DNA from: Parasphingopyxis marina
GTDB lineage: Bacteria > Pseudomonadota > Alphaproteobacteria > Sphingomonadales > Sphingomonadaceae
Direction of reading: 5' to 3'
Assembly (NCBI RefSeq): GCF_014237875.1
Contig: NZ_JACJVJ010000002.1
Span: forward strand, 124,001-188,000
DNA length: 64,000 bases
Shown piece after piece: positions 22,987 to 32,351 of the stretch. The notes below the pieces were generated by a model. That model had not been told where the DNA came from and searched no databases. It worked only from the letters and a program-made list of their open reading frames with translations. Position 1 is the stretch's first letter. Every line of letters begins with the position of its first letter. The translations under genes were made by a program, and so were the position numbers.

Positions 22987-24876
22987 ATGTCCCTGTTATT
23001 GCTGATTACGGCCGAAGCGGCCGCTCTCTCTTCCTCCAATCCCCAGATCCTCGTGACGGCGTCGCGCGCGGCGATTTCCTCCGAAGAGGCCGGCGTCTCG
23101 GCGACGGTGATCGATGAGAACCGGATCGATGCGCTCGGCGAAAGCCAATCCATCGATCTTCTGCGGCTTACGCCCGGCATCTCGGTGTCGGTCTCCGGCG
23201 CGCGGGGTACCCAAGCGCAATTGCGGATCCGCGGCGGCGAGGCAAACCACTCGCTCGTCTTCATCGACGGCATTGCCTTCACCGATCCCGCTTCGGGGAA
23301 TGAATCGCGGTTCGAAACGCTGACGGCCGACGGCCTGGGGCGGATCGAGGTTATTCGTGGCCCCCAATCGGCCTTGTGGGGCCCCGAAGCACTGGGCGGC
23401 GTGATCGCCATGTCGAGCGCAGATCCGCTTGGGGGTACGCGCGTAACGGGCTTCGGCGAATATGGGGCGCATGAAAGCATCCGCGCCGGCGGTTCGGCAA
23501 CCGTGACCGGCAATGGTTACGGCATCACCGCGACGGCAAGCCATGCGCAAAGCGACGGCATCGATATTGTCGGCGGCGGAACCGGGGACCGCGACGGTTT
23601 CGAAAATACGAGCGCCGGCCTGCTTGCGGTCGCCCGGCCCGGCGCCAACGGCGAAATCGGACTGGCCGCGCGGCTGATCGCGGCGGAATCCGAATTTGAC
23701 GGCTCCGATCCCCTCTCCTTCACCCGCGCCGACACACTCGACACGTCGGAAAGCGAGACGGCGGCATTGCGCCTCTGGGGCGCGCTCGGCATCGATCCCG
23801 ACAGCCCCTGGGCGGTGCGGGCCGAAGCCCAATATCTGTCGAGCGAAAACCGCAACCTCAACGCCGGCAATCCGCTCAACCGGACGGAAGGGTCGCGTTG
23901 GCGCCTTTCCGGGCAAGTGGAGCGGCGGCTTTCCCTTGGCGCTACCGACCATGTATTGATCGCCGCCGTCGAACGTGAGGACGAACGCTTCCAGGCGCGC
24001 GACCAGCAATATTTCGGTGCGACCGACCAGGACCGGGATCGCGGCCGCACCGGTTTTGTCGGCGAATGGCGCGCCCATTGGGGACCGGTGATCTCTACCG
24101 ACATCGCAGTCCGGCACGATGATTTCGAGGCGTTTGAGGATGCAACGACAATTCGCGGAACGTTTGTCGCCAGGGTGAGCGCACAGCTTTCGTTGCACGC
24201 CTCCTATGGCGAGGGCATCGCCCAGCCGAGCTTCTTCGATCTGTTCGGCTTCTTTCCCGGAAGTTTCGTCGGCAATCCGGCGCTCCAAGCCGAAACGGCG
24301 CATGGATATGAGGTCGGCGCCACGTGGCAGGAAGACGATTTTCACGTCTCGCTGACGGCCTTCGAGAGCAATCTCGAAAACGAGATCGTCTCGGTGTTCG
24401 ATTCCGCGACCTTCCTGTCCTCGACCGCCAATGCCACGGGCGAGAGCAAGCGGCGCGGTATCGAGGCGGCATTCGCCATCGCGCCGCTGCCCGGCTTGAG
24501 GATCGATGCAAACTACACTTATCTGGACGCCGAGGATCAGCAGGTTTCGGGCGACGCGCGGCTGCGCGAGGTCCGCCGACCCCGTCATAGTGCGAACATT
24601 GCCTTCGACTATCAAAGCGACCGGCTGACGATAGGCGGATCGATGGCCTATGTCGGCAAACGCCAGGATACCGATTTCGATCTTTTCCCTGCGCAAAATG
24701 TGACGCTCGGCGCCTATGTTCTCGCATCGGCGCGGATCGCCTATGCGGTGATACCGGGGATCGAGGTCTATGGACGCGTCACCAATCTTTTCGACGAGGA
24801 GTATCAGGATGTGGTCGGCTATTCGACGCCGGGCATGGCTGCTTATGCGGGCCTGCGCTTTCGTTTCGGCGATTAG
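22987..24876 (+). CDS. btuB: TonB-dependent vitamin B12 outer-membrane receptor
   Basis: The 629-residue protein has a short signal sequence (MSLLLLITAEAAALSS), a TonB box-like segment (QILVTASRAA), the plug domain with RIEVIRGPQSALWGPEALGGVI, and a 22-strand barrel ending AYAGLRFRFGD. The last residue is Asp, with the expected Phe two positions before. AAGGAG lies six bases before the ATG. Control by the cobalamin riboswitch and the btuFCD genes behind it support corrinoid uptake rather than siderophore uptake. Its last 68 bases overlap the btuF gene in another frame. Confidence 0.94.
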   Translation: MSLLLLITAEAAALSSSNPQILVTASRAAISSEEAGVSATVIDENRIDALGESQSIDLLRLTPGISVSVSGARGTQAQLRIRGGEANHSLVFIDGIAFTDPASGNESRFETLTADGLGRIEVIRGPQSALWGPEALGGVIAMSSADPLGGTRVTGFGEYGAHESIRAGGSATVTGNGYGITATASHAQSDGIDIVGGGTGDRDGFENTSAGLLAVARPGANGEIGLAARLIAAESEFDGSDPLSFTRADTLDTSESETAALRLWGALGIDPDSPWAVRAEAQYLSSENRNLNAGNPLNRTEGSRWRLSGQVERRLSLGATDHVLIAAVEREDERFQARDQQYFGATDQDRDRGRTGFVGEWRAHWGPVISTDIAVRHDDFEAFEDATTIRGTFVARVSAQLSLHASYGEGIAQPSFFDLFGFFPGSFVGNPALQAETAHGYEVGATWQEDDFHVSLTAFESNLENEIVSVFDSATFLSSTANATGESKRRGIEAAFAIAPLPGLRIDANYTYLDAEDQQVSGDARLREVRRPRHSANIAFDYQSDRLTIGGSMAYVGKRQDTDFDLFPAQNVTLGAYVLASARIAYAVIPGIEVYGRVTNLFDEEYQDVVGYSTPGMAAYAGLRFRFGD

Positions 24877-25642
24877 CGGTCCGGTGACGGCCGTGGCAGC
24901 GGACGATGCGGCGGCACCCCGCCGTGTCGTCTCGCTCAACATGTGTACCGACGAGTTGGTGTTGCTGCTCGCCGCGCCCGAACAGGTCGTATCGGTCACG
25001 CATCTTGCGCGCAGCCCGCATGAATTTGCTTTCTGGCGAACGGCGCGCCGTTATCCGGCGAACGACAGCAGCGTCGCGTCGGTGGCCGGATTGCGGCCCG
25101 ACCTGATCGTGACGATGGGGGGATTGGCGCGGGATCGCGAGAGACTTGCCCGGCGTTTGGGCGCGGATCTGCTGGTCCTGCCCTTCCCCGCCAGCCTCGA
25201 CGATATCGAGCGCTCGGTTACGACGCTCGCCGATCGGCTGGGGAGGCGGGAGCGGGGGCGCCATTTCGTTGCGGCACTTCACCGGTTGCGGAGCGCAAAG
25301 CCGGATGCCGCGATACCGGCGCTGTTTCTGAGCGGGGGTGGCGAGACGCACTATCCCGGCAGCCTGGGCGCGCAGTGGCTTGAACTTGCGGGTGTGACGG
25401 CACCTGACGATCTTGGAGGACGGGTGCCTGCGGAACGCGTGCTGGTCGCGCCGCCATCTGTCGTCATCCGCAGCGATTATCGGCGAGCGCAAACGTCGCG
25501 GGGGCATTTCTGGCCGGGTTATCGTTTCATTGAAAATGCGCATCGCACGCGGACGATCTGGACGGACGGACGCCGCTGGACGTGCGGCGGCCCTGCGCTG
25601 ATGCCGGAAATCGTGCGGATCAGAGAGGCGCTGGCCTTGTGA
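24809..25642 (+). CDS. btuF: Cobalamin ABC transporter, periplasmic substrate-binding protein
   Basis: The 277-residue product has the helical-backbone binding fold typical of B12 and siderophore carriers: RRVVSLNMCTDELVLLLAAPEQVVSVTHLARSP, then SVAGLRPDLIVTMGG and LDDIERSVTTLADRLG. The start at 24809 is chosen because GAGGAG sits seven bases upstream and the first residues form a signal peptide cleaved near AVAA-DDAA. This start lies within the end of btuB, so the two genes overlap by 68 bases. It would pass cobalamin from the outer-membrane receptor to BtuCD. Confidence 0.9.
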   Translation: MWSAIRRRAWLLMRACAFVSAISGPVTAVAADDAAAPRRVVSLNMCTDELVLLLAAPEQVVSVTHLARSPHEFAFWRTARRYPANDSSVASVAGLRPDLIVTMGGLARDRERLARRLGADLLVLPFPASLDDIERSVTTLADRLGRRERGRHFVAALHRLRSAKPDAAIPALFLSGGGETHYPGSLGAQWLELAGVTAPDDLGGRVPAERVLVAPPSVVIRSDYRRAQTSRGHFWPGYRFIENAHRTRTIWTDGRRWTCGGPALMPEIVRIREALAL

Positions 25643-26607
25643 ACCCCCGGCTGTATTTCACTTTCTCCGCGGCGGTGCTGGCTCTTTTCGCGGCAGCGCT
25701 ATTGTTGCCGCTGCAATCGCTTCCTGCACTGTGGGGCAGCGATCCCGAGCTGGCGGGCATCGTCATTACCGAACTGCGGCTGCCGCGCGCCCTGCTCGCG
25801 CTGGTCTATGGCGCGGTGCTTGGCGCGAGCGGCGCCGCGATCCAGGCACTGTTCGCCAATCCCCTCGCCTCGCCCGATATCACCGGCGCCACCGGTGGCG
25901 CTGCGCTGGGCGCCGTCTTCACCGCCTATATATTGGGCCTGGCCGGACCGGTGGCGGTCGCGCTGGGTGGCGTGACTGGGGCCGGGCTGGCGCTCGGCCT
26001 GCTGTTGCTGCTTGCCGGGCCGCGCGCCGAGACGGCCACACTGCTCCTCGCCGGTATCGCGATCAGCGCAATCACCGGCGCGACGACGGCCCTCGCCCTC
26101 GCTCTCGCCCCGTCGCCCTTCGCCTTTTACGATGCCTATGACTGGCTGATGGGATCGCTGGTGGACCGTAGCCTGCCGCAGCTGCTTTTTGCCGCAGTCC
26201 CCGCGCTGGCAGCCCTGGTCTACCTTGCGACCCGCGCCCGGCCGCTCGATGCGCTGGCGCTTGGCGAAGATACCGCGGCGGCGATGGGCCATGACATCAC
26301 CGGCCTGCGATATGGCGTCGTAGCCGCGACCGCGCTCGGAGTTGGCGCTGCGGTCTCGGTGTGCGGCGCGGTCGGCTTTATCGGGCTTGTCGGCCCGGTG
26401 CTCGCGCGCAGACTTACGGCCGGGCATCCCGGCCGCGCCATCCTGCCCGCCGCGCTGATCGGTTCAGTGCTCCTGCTATCGGCGGATCTTGCGATCCGGT
26501 TCGCGCCGCCCGACCGGTCCATTCCGGTCGGTGTGCTCACCGCGATGCTGGGCGCGCCCTTCTTCCTGTGGCTTGTCGCGCGCATGCGCTGGGACGCGAA
26601 ACCATGA
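25639..26607 (+). CDS. btuC: Cobalamin ABC transporter permease
   Basis: The 322-residue FecCD/BtuC-family permease has about ten hydrophobic helices and the family signatures LRLPRALLALVYGAVLGASGAAIQALF, NPLASPDITGATGGAALGA and GFIGLVGPVLARRL. It starts with a GTG at 25639 that overlaps the btuF stop (GTGA); a longer reading upstream would lie in btuF. Its stop overlaps the btuD start (ATGA). It forms the membrane channel of the B12 importer. Confidence 0.94.
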   Translation: MNPRLYFTFSAAVLALFAAALLLPLQSLPALWGSDPELAGIVITELRLPRALLALVYGAVLGASGAAIQALFANPLASPDITGATGGAALGAVFTAYILGLAGPVAVALGGVTGAGLALGLLLLLAGPRAETATLLLAGIAISAITGATTALALALAPSPFAFYDAYDWLMGSLVDRSLPQLLFAAVPALAALVYLATRARPLDALALGEDTAAAMGHDITGLRYGVVAATALGVGAAVSVCGAVGFIGLVGPVLARRLTAGHPGRAILPAALIGSVLLLSADLAIRFAPPDRSIPVGVLTAMLGAPFFLWLVARMRWDAKP

Positions 26608-27308
26608 CGGCGCGGCTTCATGCTTCCGCGATTGCGCTCGGCGACAGGCTCGAGCGTTGCGATCTTGCTCTCGAGGCGGGATGTATGACGATGATCGTCG
26701 GCCCGAACGGAGCCGGAAAAACGAGCCTATTGCGCGTTCTCGCCGGGATCGGGGGCGACGGAGATATTGAAATCGACGGCGAAGCACTTGGTTCGTTGCC
26801 GCCCTCTCGCCGCGCGGCCCGGCTCGCTTTCTTGGGGGCATCGCGCGATATTCGCTGGCCCTTGTCGGCCCGCGATTTCGTGGCGCTGGGCCTGATGGGG
26901 TCGGCCGATCCGAATCGCGTAGAACGCGCGCTGGGCTTGGTCGACGCCGAAGGTTTTGGCGCGCGCAGGCTGGACCGGTTATCGACCGGAGAACGGTCGC
27001 GGATCATGATCGCCCGGGCGCTCGCTCCCGGCGCCGGCGTCGTCCTGCTCGACGAGCCCTGCGCCAATCTCGATCCGAAATGGCAGCTTGTTGTGCTGGA
27101 CCGGCTCCGCGCCGAAGCGCAGGCCGGCGCGGTTGTTGCGCTGTCGATCCACGATCTCGACCTTGCCCGACGCCACGGCGACCGCGTGATCGTCATCGAG
27201 GATGGCCGGATCGCGGCCGACGGGCCACCGGCCGAAGCGCTCTCCGACATGATCGTCGAGCGCGTGTTCGGTATCCGGCGGAAGCAGGATTTCTGGATAA
27301 GGGCCTAG
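26604..27308 (+). CDS. btuD: Cobalamin ABC transporter ATPase
   Basis: The 234-residue ABC protein has Walker A GPNGAGKTS, a Q-loop region, the signature LSTGERSRIMIARALA (LSTGE in place of LSGGQ), Walker B VVLLDEPCANLD and the switch histidine in SIHDLDLARR. It powers BtuC. The ATG at 26604 overlaps btuC by four bases. It is the last gene of the riboswitch-controlled unit and faces the convergent fabZ ten bases away. Confidence 0.94.
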   Translation: MTARLHASAIALGDRLERCDLALEAGCMTMIVGPNGAGKTSLLRVLAGIGGDGDIEIDGEALGSLPPSRRAARLAFLGASRDIRWPLSARDFVALGLMGSADPNRVERALGLVDAEGFGARRLDRLSTGERSRIMIARALAPGAGVVLLDEPCANLDPKWQLVVLDRLRAEAQAGAVVALSIHDLDLARRHGDRVIVIEDGRIAADGPPAEALSDMIVERVFGIRRKQDFWIRA

Positions 27309-27318
27309 GCCCGGAAGC

Positions 27319-27801
27319 TCAGGATTCCGGTGGGTCCGCGATCATCGCGGTGAAATCGGCGCTCGCGACGAGCTTGCCGTCGACAAAGGCTTGCCCGGCG
27401 AACTTGCACACCGGGAAACGCTTCTTCGCGAAACCGACCTTCAGGCTGAGCATGCAGCCCGGTTCGACCGGCGCGCGAAATTTCGCCCCGTCTATCGCCA
27501 TGAAATAGACGAGCTTGCCGCTGTCCAGCAGGTCGAGCTCGTCGACCGCGAGGATTGCCGCCGCCTGCGCCATCGCCTCGACGATAAGGACGCCGGGCAT
27601 GATCGGACGGCCGGGGAAATGCCCCTGAAAGAATTCCTCGTTCATCGACACCGCTTTGATCGCGGTAATCGATTCCCCGGGGACGATTTCCTCGACCCGG
27701 TCGACGAGCAGAAAGGGATAGCGATGCGGAATGGCCGCCATCACCCGTTCGATACCGAACGGGCCGATAGCGGCCGTTTCCGTCATTTCGGGCTCGCTCA
27801 C
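27319..27801 (-). CDS. fabZ: 3-hydroxyacyl-ACP dehydratase FabZ
   Basis: The 160-residue hot-dog protein has [15 protein letters not shown] (active-site His), [30 protein letters not shown] (active-site Glu) and [10 protein letters not shown]. It dehydrates 3-hydroxyacyl-ACP in fatty-acid synthesis. It starts with GTG at 27801 overlapping the ompH stop (GTGA), or at ATG 27786. In most proteobacteria lpxD sits between ompH and fabZ and lpxA follows; neither is present here, and the gene after fabZ is the convergent btuD. Confidence 0.96.
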   Translation of the reverse strand: MSEPEMTETAAIGPFGIERVMAAIPHRYPFLLVDRVEEIVPGESITAIKAVSMNEEFFQGHFPGRPIMPGVLIVEAMAQAAAILAVDELDLLDSGKLVYFMAIDGAKFRAPVEPGCMLSLKVGFAKKRFPVCKFAGQAFVDGKLVASADFTAMIADPPES

Positions 27802-28439
27802 CGGCCCTCAGGCTGCGCGGTGCTCTGCTCGGCAGCCTGCGCGGCGCGAAGCGTGTCGCCGGGGTTCCAACCGGCCGGCGGAATCGCCTGTACGCTGGCC
27901 ACGCGCGTGTTGAGCTGTGCGGTTACGGCGGCGGTGATGTTCGCCGGCGAGTTCGGCGCGATGCTCGTAATCGCTTCGGGCGACAGCACGAGATCGACGT
28001 TCGAAGCCGTCATTGCCGCAGTCATCGCATCGTTGAAATGGATGCCAATCTGTTCGCGGATATACTGGCGCGCGAGGACCATCGGACGGTTCAGCGTGGC
28101 AAGTTCCTGCTCGGCAGCCTGCTGGCGCTGGACGAAGGTTGTCACGGCGGGCGGCGTTACCTGCGGGTTGGTGTTGGCCGCCTGCGCTGCCTGCGCCGCG
28201 GTCTGCAACGGCTGCAATTCGGTCTGCAGGGCGACGGCGCGAGCCTGGGCCTGCTGGATCTGCGTTGCATAGGTCGACTGGATCTGGCCCACGGCGGCCT
28301 GATAGGCGGTCGTGGCCTGGATCGCGCCATCGACGCTGATTACGCCGACGCCGCGAGCCTGCGCATGGGCGGGCGTCGTTGCCACCATCGGAAGCGCGAG
28401 CAAGAGGCCCGCGAAGAAGGTTTTGGTTTTTGAAAACAT
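27798..28439 (-). CDS. OmpH/Skp-family periplasmic chaperone
   Basis: The 213-residue product has a signal peptide ([21 protein letters not shown]), a beta start ([18 protein letters not shown]) and a long helical coiled-coil part rich in Gln and Ala ([26 protein letters not shown]), as in Skp, followed by the C-terminal return strand ([16 protein letters not shown]). Skp guides unfolded outer-membrane proteins to the Bam complex. Its ATG overlaps the bamA stop by one base (TGATG). A C-terminal tail ([17 protein letters not shown]) extends beyond typical Skp. Confidence 0.88.
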   Translation of the reverse strand: MFSKTKTFFAGLLLALPMVATTPAHAQARGVGVISVDGAIQATTAYQAAVGQIQSTYATQIQQAQARAVALQTELQPLQTAAQAAQAANTNPQVTPPAVTTFVQRQQAAEQELATLNRPMVLARQYIREQIGIHFNDAMTAAMTASNVDLVLSPEAITSIAPNSPANITAAVTAQLNTRVASVQAIPPAGWNPGDTLRAAQAAEQSTAQPEGR

Positions 28440-31153
28440 CAGAATTGCGTTCCTATGTTGAATGAGAAAAGTTTTTCCTCGTCCCCTTCTTCGGACAGAA
28501 GGGCATAGGCGAGGTCGATCCGGAACGGACCGAAGGGCGAGTTCCACGAAACACCGGCACCTATCGTCACACGGGGCATAGGCGAATCGCCGACAAAGCG
28601 TTCGAGGAACGGGGCGATGGTACGATTTGCCGCCGTATTAGCGTTGCCCATACCATCTGTCGGATCTGTTGTCAGGGTTCCGTCTGCCGCGATGAACAGC
28701 GCGTTGCCTGCATTGTCGAGCAGCGGAATCACAATCGGGCCCGGGACGCTGTCGCCGGTGCACGGCGTCTGGCCAACGGTCGCGCCAGTCGAATCGATGC
28801 ACGGGAAAGTCTGGAGCGTCGGGTTCGTGACGCCGAACACCGCGCCCGCATCGACGAAGATCGACGGCCGGAAGCCGAGTTCGCGTGCGCCCGCCCCGAG
28901 CGGAATTTCAAGTTCGGCGCGTCCTAGATAATAAGCCCGGCCGCCGATGGCATCGTCGACAACGAACTGCTGGTCGGTAATCAGCGTATTCGTGCCGGGC
29001 TGGTAGGAGAAGCGCTGGACGCGCGGGCCGACGCCGCGGATATCGAAACCGCGGATCTGCGGTTCGCCAAGGAAGAAGCGGTCGGTAAGGCGGACGTCGT
29101 CGACCCCCGCCAGGCCGCGATTTTCGAACGAATGGACATAGCCGGCCTCGGCGCTGAGGCTGAAAATGAAGCCCGATCCGACGTTGAAATATTGATCGGC
29201 ATCGATCCGCGAGCGCAGATAGGTGACGTCGCCGAACAGGCCGGCGAAATCCTGGCTAAGGATCACGCGGCGTCCGCGGCTCGGACGGAAGCTGTTGTCG
29301 AGCGTGTTGTAGACGAGCGAATAGCCGACGCTCGAAATCAGCCGCTGGCCGATCGCGTCGCAAAGGAAGCGGCCGGCCAGGAGCGGACTGCACTGGCCGT
29401 TGATGAAGAAGGTGTTCTGATCGAGCGACACGTCTTCATTGTTGAGGCCATAACGCAGCGCGAGCGTCCAATATTCGGTAAGCGGCACGCCGGCGCGAAT
29501 CTGGAAGCCGGTGGAAACCTGCTGATAGGTCGTGTTGCGCTCGTTCCCGATGAAGTTGAACGAGTCGAAATCCCGGCGGAACACGTCGACACCGACCGCG
29601 ATATTGCGATCGAAGAGATAGGGCTCGGTAAAGCCGAGCTCGATCGAGTTCGAATAGCTCGAATAATTGATGCCCGCCCGCAGTTCCTGGCCCCGGCCCA
29701 GAAAATTGCGCTGGCGCACGGAGAAATTGATGATGAAGCGTTCGAGGCTGGAGAAACCAGCCGAAAGCTGGAGTTCCCCCGTGGCGCTTTCCTCGACATT
29801 CGCAGTGAGGATGATCCGGTCGGGCGCCGATCCCGGGGTTTGATCGATCTCGAAATCTTCCTGGAAGAAACCGAGCGATTGGATGCGGCTTTGCGAGCGG
29901 CGAAGCGAGAAGCTGTTGAACGCATCGCCTTCCCGCAGGCGGAATTCGCGGCGGATGACCTTGTCCTGAGTGAGCGTATTGCCGCTGATATCGATCCGCT
30001 CGACATAAACGCGCGGTGCCTGTTCGATGCGGAAGGTGACCGCCATCGTCCGGTCTTCACGGTTGATCCGGAAATCCGGACGCGCTTCTGCGAAGGCATA
30101 GCCGAGCAAGCCGGCCGTTTCGTTCAGCCGGTCGATCGTGTCTTCGATCTGCTGCGCGTTATACCAGTCGCCCGTCTGCATCGGGATATAGTTCGAAAAC
30201 TGGGCTTCGTCGAAATCGCGCAGATCGCTGTCGAGTTCGAGGTCGCCGAAACGATAGCGTTCGCCCTCCTCGACCAGATAGGTGATGATGAAATCGCGGC
30301 GATCCGGCGTCAGTTCGGCGACGGCGGAAATCACGCGGAAATCGGCATAGCCTTCGGTCAGATAGAATTGGCGTAAACGCTGCTGGTCGAAGGCGAGCCT
30401 GTCGGGATCGAAGGTGTCGCTCGACGAGAAGAAACGGAAGAAGCGGGACTGTTTCGTCGCCATTTCCGAGCGCAGCTGGCCGTCGGAGAAAACCTCGTTG
30501 CCGATGACGTTGATCGCCTGAACGCGCGAGGCAGGCCCTTCGCTGATTTCGAAAACGATATCGACGCGGTTCTGATCAAGCTCGACCATCTGCGGCTCGA
30601 TGATCGCTGCGAAGCGGCCACGGCGGCGATAGAGTTCGATGATGCGCGCGACATCGGCCCGGACGCGCGAGCGCGTGAAGATCTGGCGCGGCGCAAGGCG
30701 GATTTCCTGCCGGATATCGTCATCTTCCAGCCGGCGGTTTCCCTCCAGAAGGATGCGGTTGATAACCGGATTTTCCTGGACGACGATCGTCAGGTGCGCA
30801 TTGTCTGCCGGGTCGATGCGGATTTCGACATCGCGGAACAGCTCGGTCTCGAACAGGTCGCGCAGGGATTCGTCCAGCTGGGCGCGTGTATAGGTGCTGC
30901 CGGGCCGCAGATCGATATAGGAGCGCACTGTATCGGGTTCGATACGCTGCGAGCCTTCGACGTCGATCGCGCGGATGACGGGCAAGGCGGACGCCGCCGT
31001 GGTCGTGGCTTCGCTTTCGGTCACCGGAGACGCCGAAGTGTCGAACGGTGTGGCCTGGGCGTAAACGGGCGCGCTGAAGCCGCCCAGCATGGTTCCCAGC
31101 ATCAGCGCGGACAGCCGCCTTTGCTTCGATTTTTTGGGGTTACTCAGATGCAC
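28439..31153 (-). CDS. bamA: Outer-membrane protein assembly factor BamA
   Basis: The 904-residue Omp85 protein has a signal peptide (about residues 1-33), five POTRA domains (about 55-440; the first begins IRAIDVEGSQRIEPDTVRSY) and a barrel with GFTEPYLFDRNIAVGVDVF and the loop-6 motif QIRGFDIRGVGP. It ends FSFNIGTQF with terminal Phe. It inserts outer-membrane proteins and is essential in other bacteria. An insertion of about 60 residues in the barrel (FPCIDSTGATVGQTPCTGDS to the TANRTIAPF region) contains two cysteines that could form a disulfide in an external loop. It lies between rseP and ompH. Confidence 0.96.
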   Translation of the reverse strand: MHLSNPKKSKQRRLSALMLGTMLGGFSAPVYAQATPFDTSASPVTESEATTTAASALPVIRAIDVEGSQRIEPDTVRSYIDLRPGSTYTRAQLDESLRDLFETELFRDVEIRIDPADNAHLTIVVQENPVINRILLEGNRRLEDDDIRQEIRLAPRQIFTRSRVRADVARIIELYRRRGRFAAIIEPQMVELDQNRVDIVFEISEGPASRVQAINVIGNEVFSDGQLRSEMATKQSRFFRFFSSSDTFDPDRLAFDQQRLRQFYLTEGYADFRVISAVAELTPDRRDFIITYLVEEGERYRFGDLELDSDLRDFDEAQFSNYIPMQTGDWYNAQQIEDTIDRLNETAGLLGYAFAEARPDFRINREDRTMAVTFRIEQAPRVYVERIDISGNTLTQDKVIRREFRLREGDAFNSFSLRRSQSRIQSLGFFQEDFEIDQTPGSAPDRIILTANVEESATGELQLSAGFSSLERFIINFSVRQRNFLGRGQELRAGINYSSYSNSIELGFTEPYLFDRNIAVGVDVFRRDFDSFNFIGNERNTTYQQVSTGFQIRAGVPLTEYWTLALRYGLNNEDVSLDQNTFFINGQCSPLLAGRFLCDAIGQRLISSVGYSLVYNTLDNSFRPSRGRRVILSQDFAGLFGDVTYLRSRIDADQYFNVGSGFIFSLSAEAGYVHSFENRGLAGVDDVRLTDRFFLGEPQIRGFDIRGVGPRVQRFSYQPGTNTLITDQQFVVDDAIGGRAYYLGRAELEIPLGAGARELGFRPSIFVDAGAVFGVTNPTLQTFPCIDSTGATVGQTPCTGDSVPGPIVIPLLDNAGNALFIAADGTLTTDPTDGMGNANTAANRTIAPFLERFVGDSPMPRVTIGAGVSWNSPFGPFRIDLAYALLSEEGDEEKLFSFNIGTQF

Positions 31154-31241
31154 GCAATACCGCCCTTATTCTTATGTTCCGGCACGAAAAATGTCGGACT
31201 GCCCTGCCCTATCGGCGCGTGCCGATCAAGCCGTTCAATCT

Positions 31242-32351
31242 TTACCACAGGTCGAATGATCGCAGATCTATGACCGTCACCATCACCATGAAGCCGAGCA
31301 AGACGGCAAGACCCATGCGGAAAGCCCATTCCTGTGCCTCTGGCTTTATCGGTTTCCTGCGAACAGCCTCGGCCGCATAGAACACCAGGTGACCCCCGTC
31401 GAGCATGGGGATTGGCAACAGGTTGATGAATCCCAGATTAATCGAGATCATCGCCATGAAGACGAGGAAGGCATAAAGGCCCAGCGAAGCCGCCTGTCCG
31501 GAGATCTGGCCGATCTTGAGCGGGCCGCCAAGCTCCTCGATTGATCGCTGGCCGCTGACGATCTGGCCGAGGCCGACGACGATCATCTCGAGTCCGCCCA
31601 CGGTCTGGTCCATCGCTGCGCCGGGCAGCTCGGCAATGCCGAGCGGCTGCATCTCGATCGCCGTGCCGTATATTCCGATCCGGCCGATCCGGGCTTCGTT
31701 GCCGAACCGGTCCGCTTCGGTCACGTCCAGGGTCGTCGCCACGATTTCCACCGGCATACCGTCACGAACGACGTCGAAGGCCATCTCTTGTCCGGGCCGC
31801 AAGCTGACATAGGTCGCAAGATCCGCGAACCGCTCGACGGCGCGGCCGTCGACGGCGACGACCCGGTCTCCCAGTTCGAAGCCGGCTTCGTCGGCGGGCA
31901 GGCCTTCCTGCAATGCCGTCACCACAGCCGGATTTTGCGCCTGACCATAGGTGCCGAGCAGGCCCATGAAGAGGACGAAGGCGAACACGAGGTTGATCAT
32001 CGGTCCCGCCAGGATGATCAGGAAACGCTGCCAGACCGGCTTGAACTGGAACAGGCCGTCGCGCTCGGCCTCGGGAAGCTTCGCCAGCTCCGGGTCGGGC
32101 TGGCTCGCGGCGTTCATATCGCCCTTGAACTGTACATAACCGCCGAGCGGCATCCAGCCGACTTTCCACCGCGTGCCGCGCTTGTCGGTCCAGCCGACGA
32201 TTTCGCGTCCGAAGCCTATCGAGAATTTCTCGACCCTGGTGCCGAACCAGCGGGCGACCAGATAGTGGCCCATTTCATGAACGAAGACGAGCGGCCCGAT
32301 GACGAGCAGAAAGGCCATGACGGTGAAAAGGAAACCGGGACTTTCGATCAT
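31242..32351 (-). CDS. rseP: Site-2 membrane metalloprotease RseP
   Basis: The 369-residue protein has HExxH in VFVHEMGHYLVARWFG within the first membrane helix, a PDZ domain (about 125-200; GLPADEAGFELGDRVVAVDGRAVERF) and the second active-site motif in NLGFINLLPIPMLDGGHLVFY. Only one PDZ domain is apparent, against two in E. coli RseP (450 residues). It performs intramembrane cleavage, for example of anti-sigma factors. It overlaps dxr by ATGA and lies 88 bases before bamA. Confidence 0.94.
   Translation of the reverse strand: MIESPGFLFTVMAFLLVIGPLVFVHEMGHYLVARWFGTRVEKFSIGFGREIVGWTDKRGTRWKVGWMPLGGYVQFKGDMNAASQPDPELAKLPEAERDGLFQFKPVWQRFLIILAGPMINLVFAFVLFMGLLGTYGQAQNPAVVTALQEGLPADEAGFELGDRVVAVDGRAVERFADLATYVSLRPGQEMAFDVVRDGMPVEIVATTLDVTEADRFGNEARIGRIGIYGTAIEMQPLGIAELPGAAMDQTVGGLEMIVVGLGQIVSGQRSIEELGGPLKIGQISGQAASLGLYAFLVFMAMISINLGFINLLPIPMLDGGHLVFYAAEAVRRKPIKPEAQEWAFRMGLAVLLGFMVMVTVIDLRSFDLW

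Noticed and set aside
24845-24847. ATG at 24845 as btuF start
   Set aside because: It lies in a good signal-peptide position but has no ribosome site; GAGGAG fits the ATG at 24809 better.
22996-24999. Minus-strand ORF of 667 residues opposite btuB
   Set aside because: btuB has full TonB-receptor features, a ribosome site and a riboswitch; the opposite frame shows no domain and arises from high GC at third positions.
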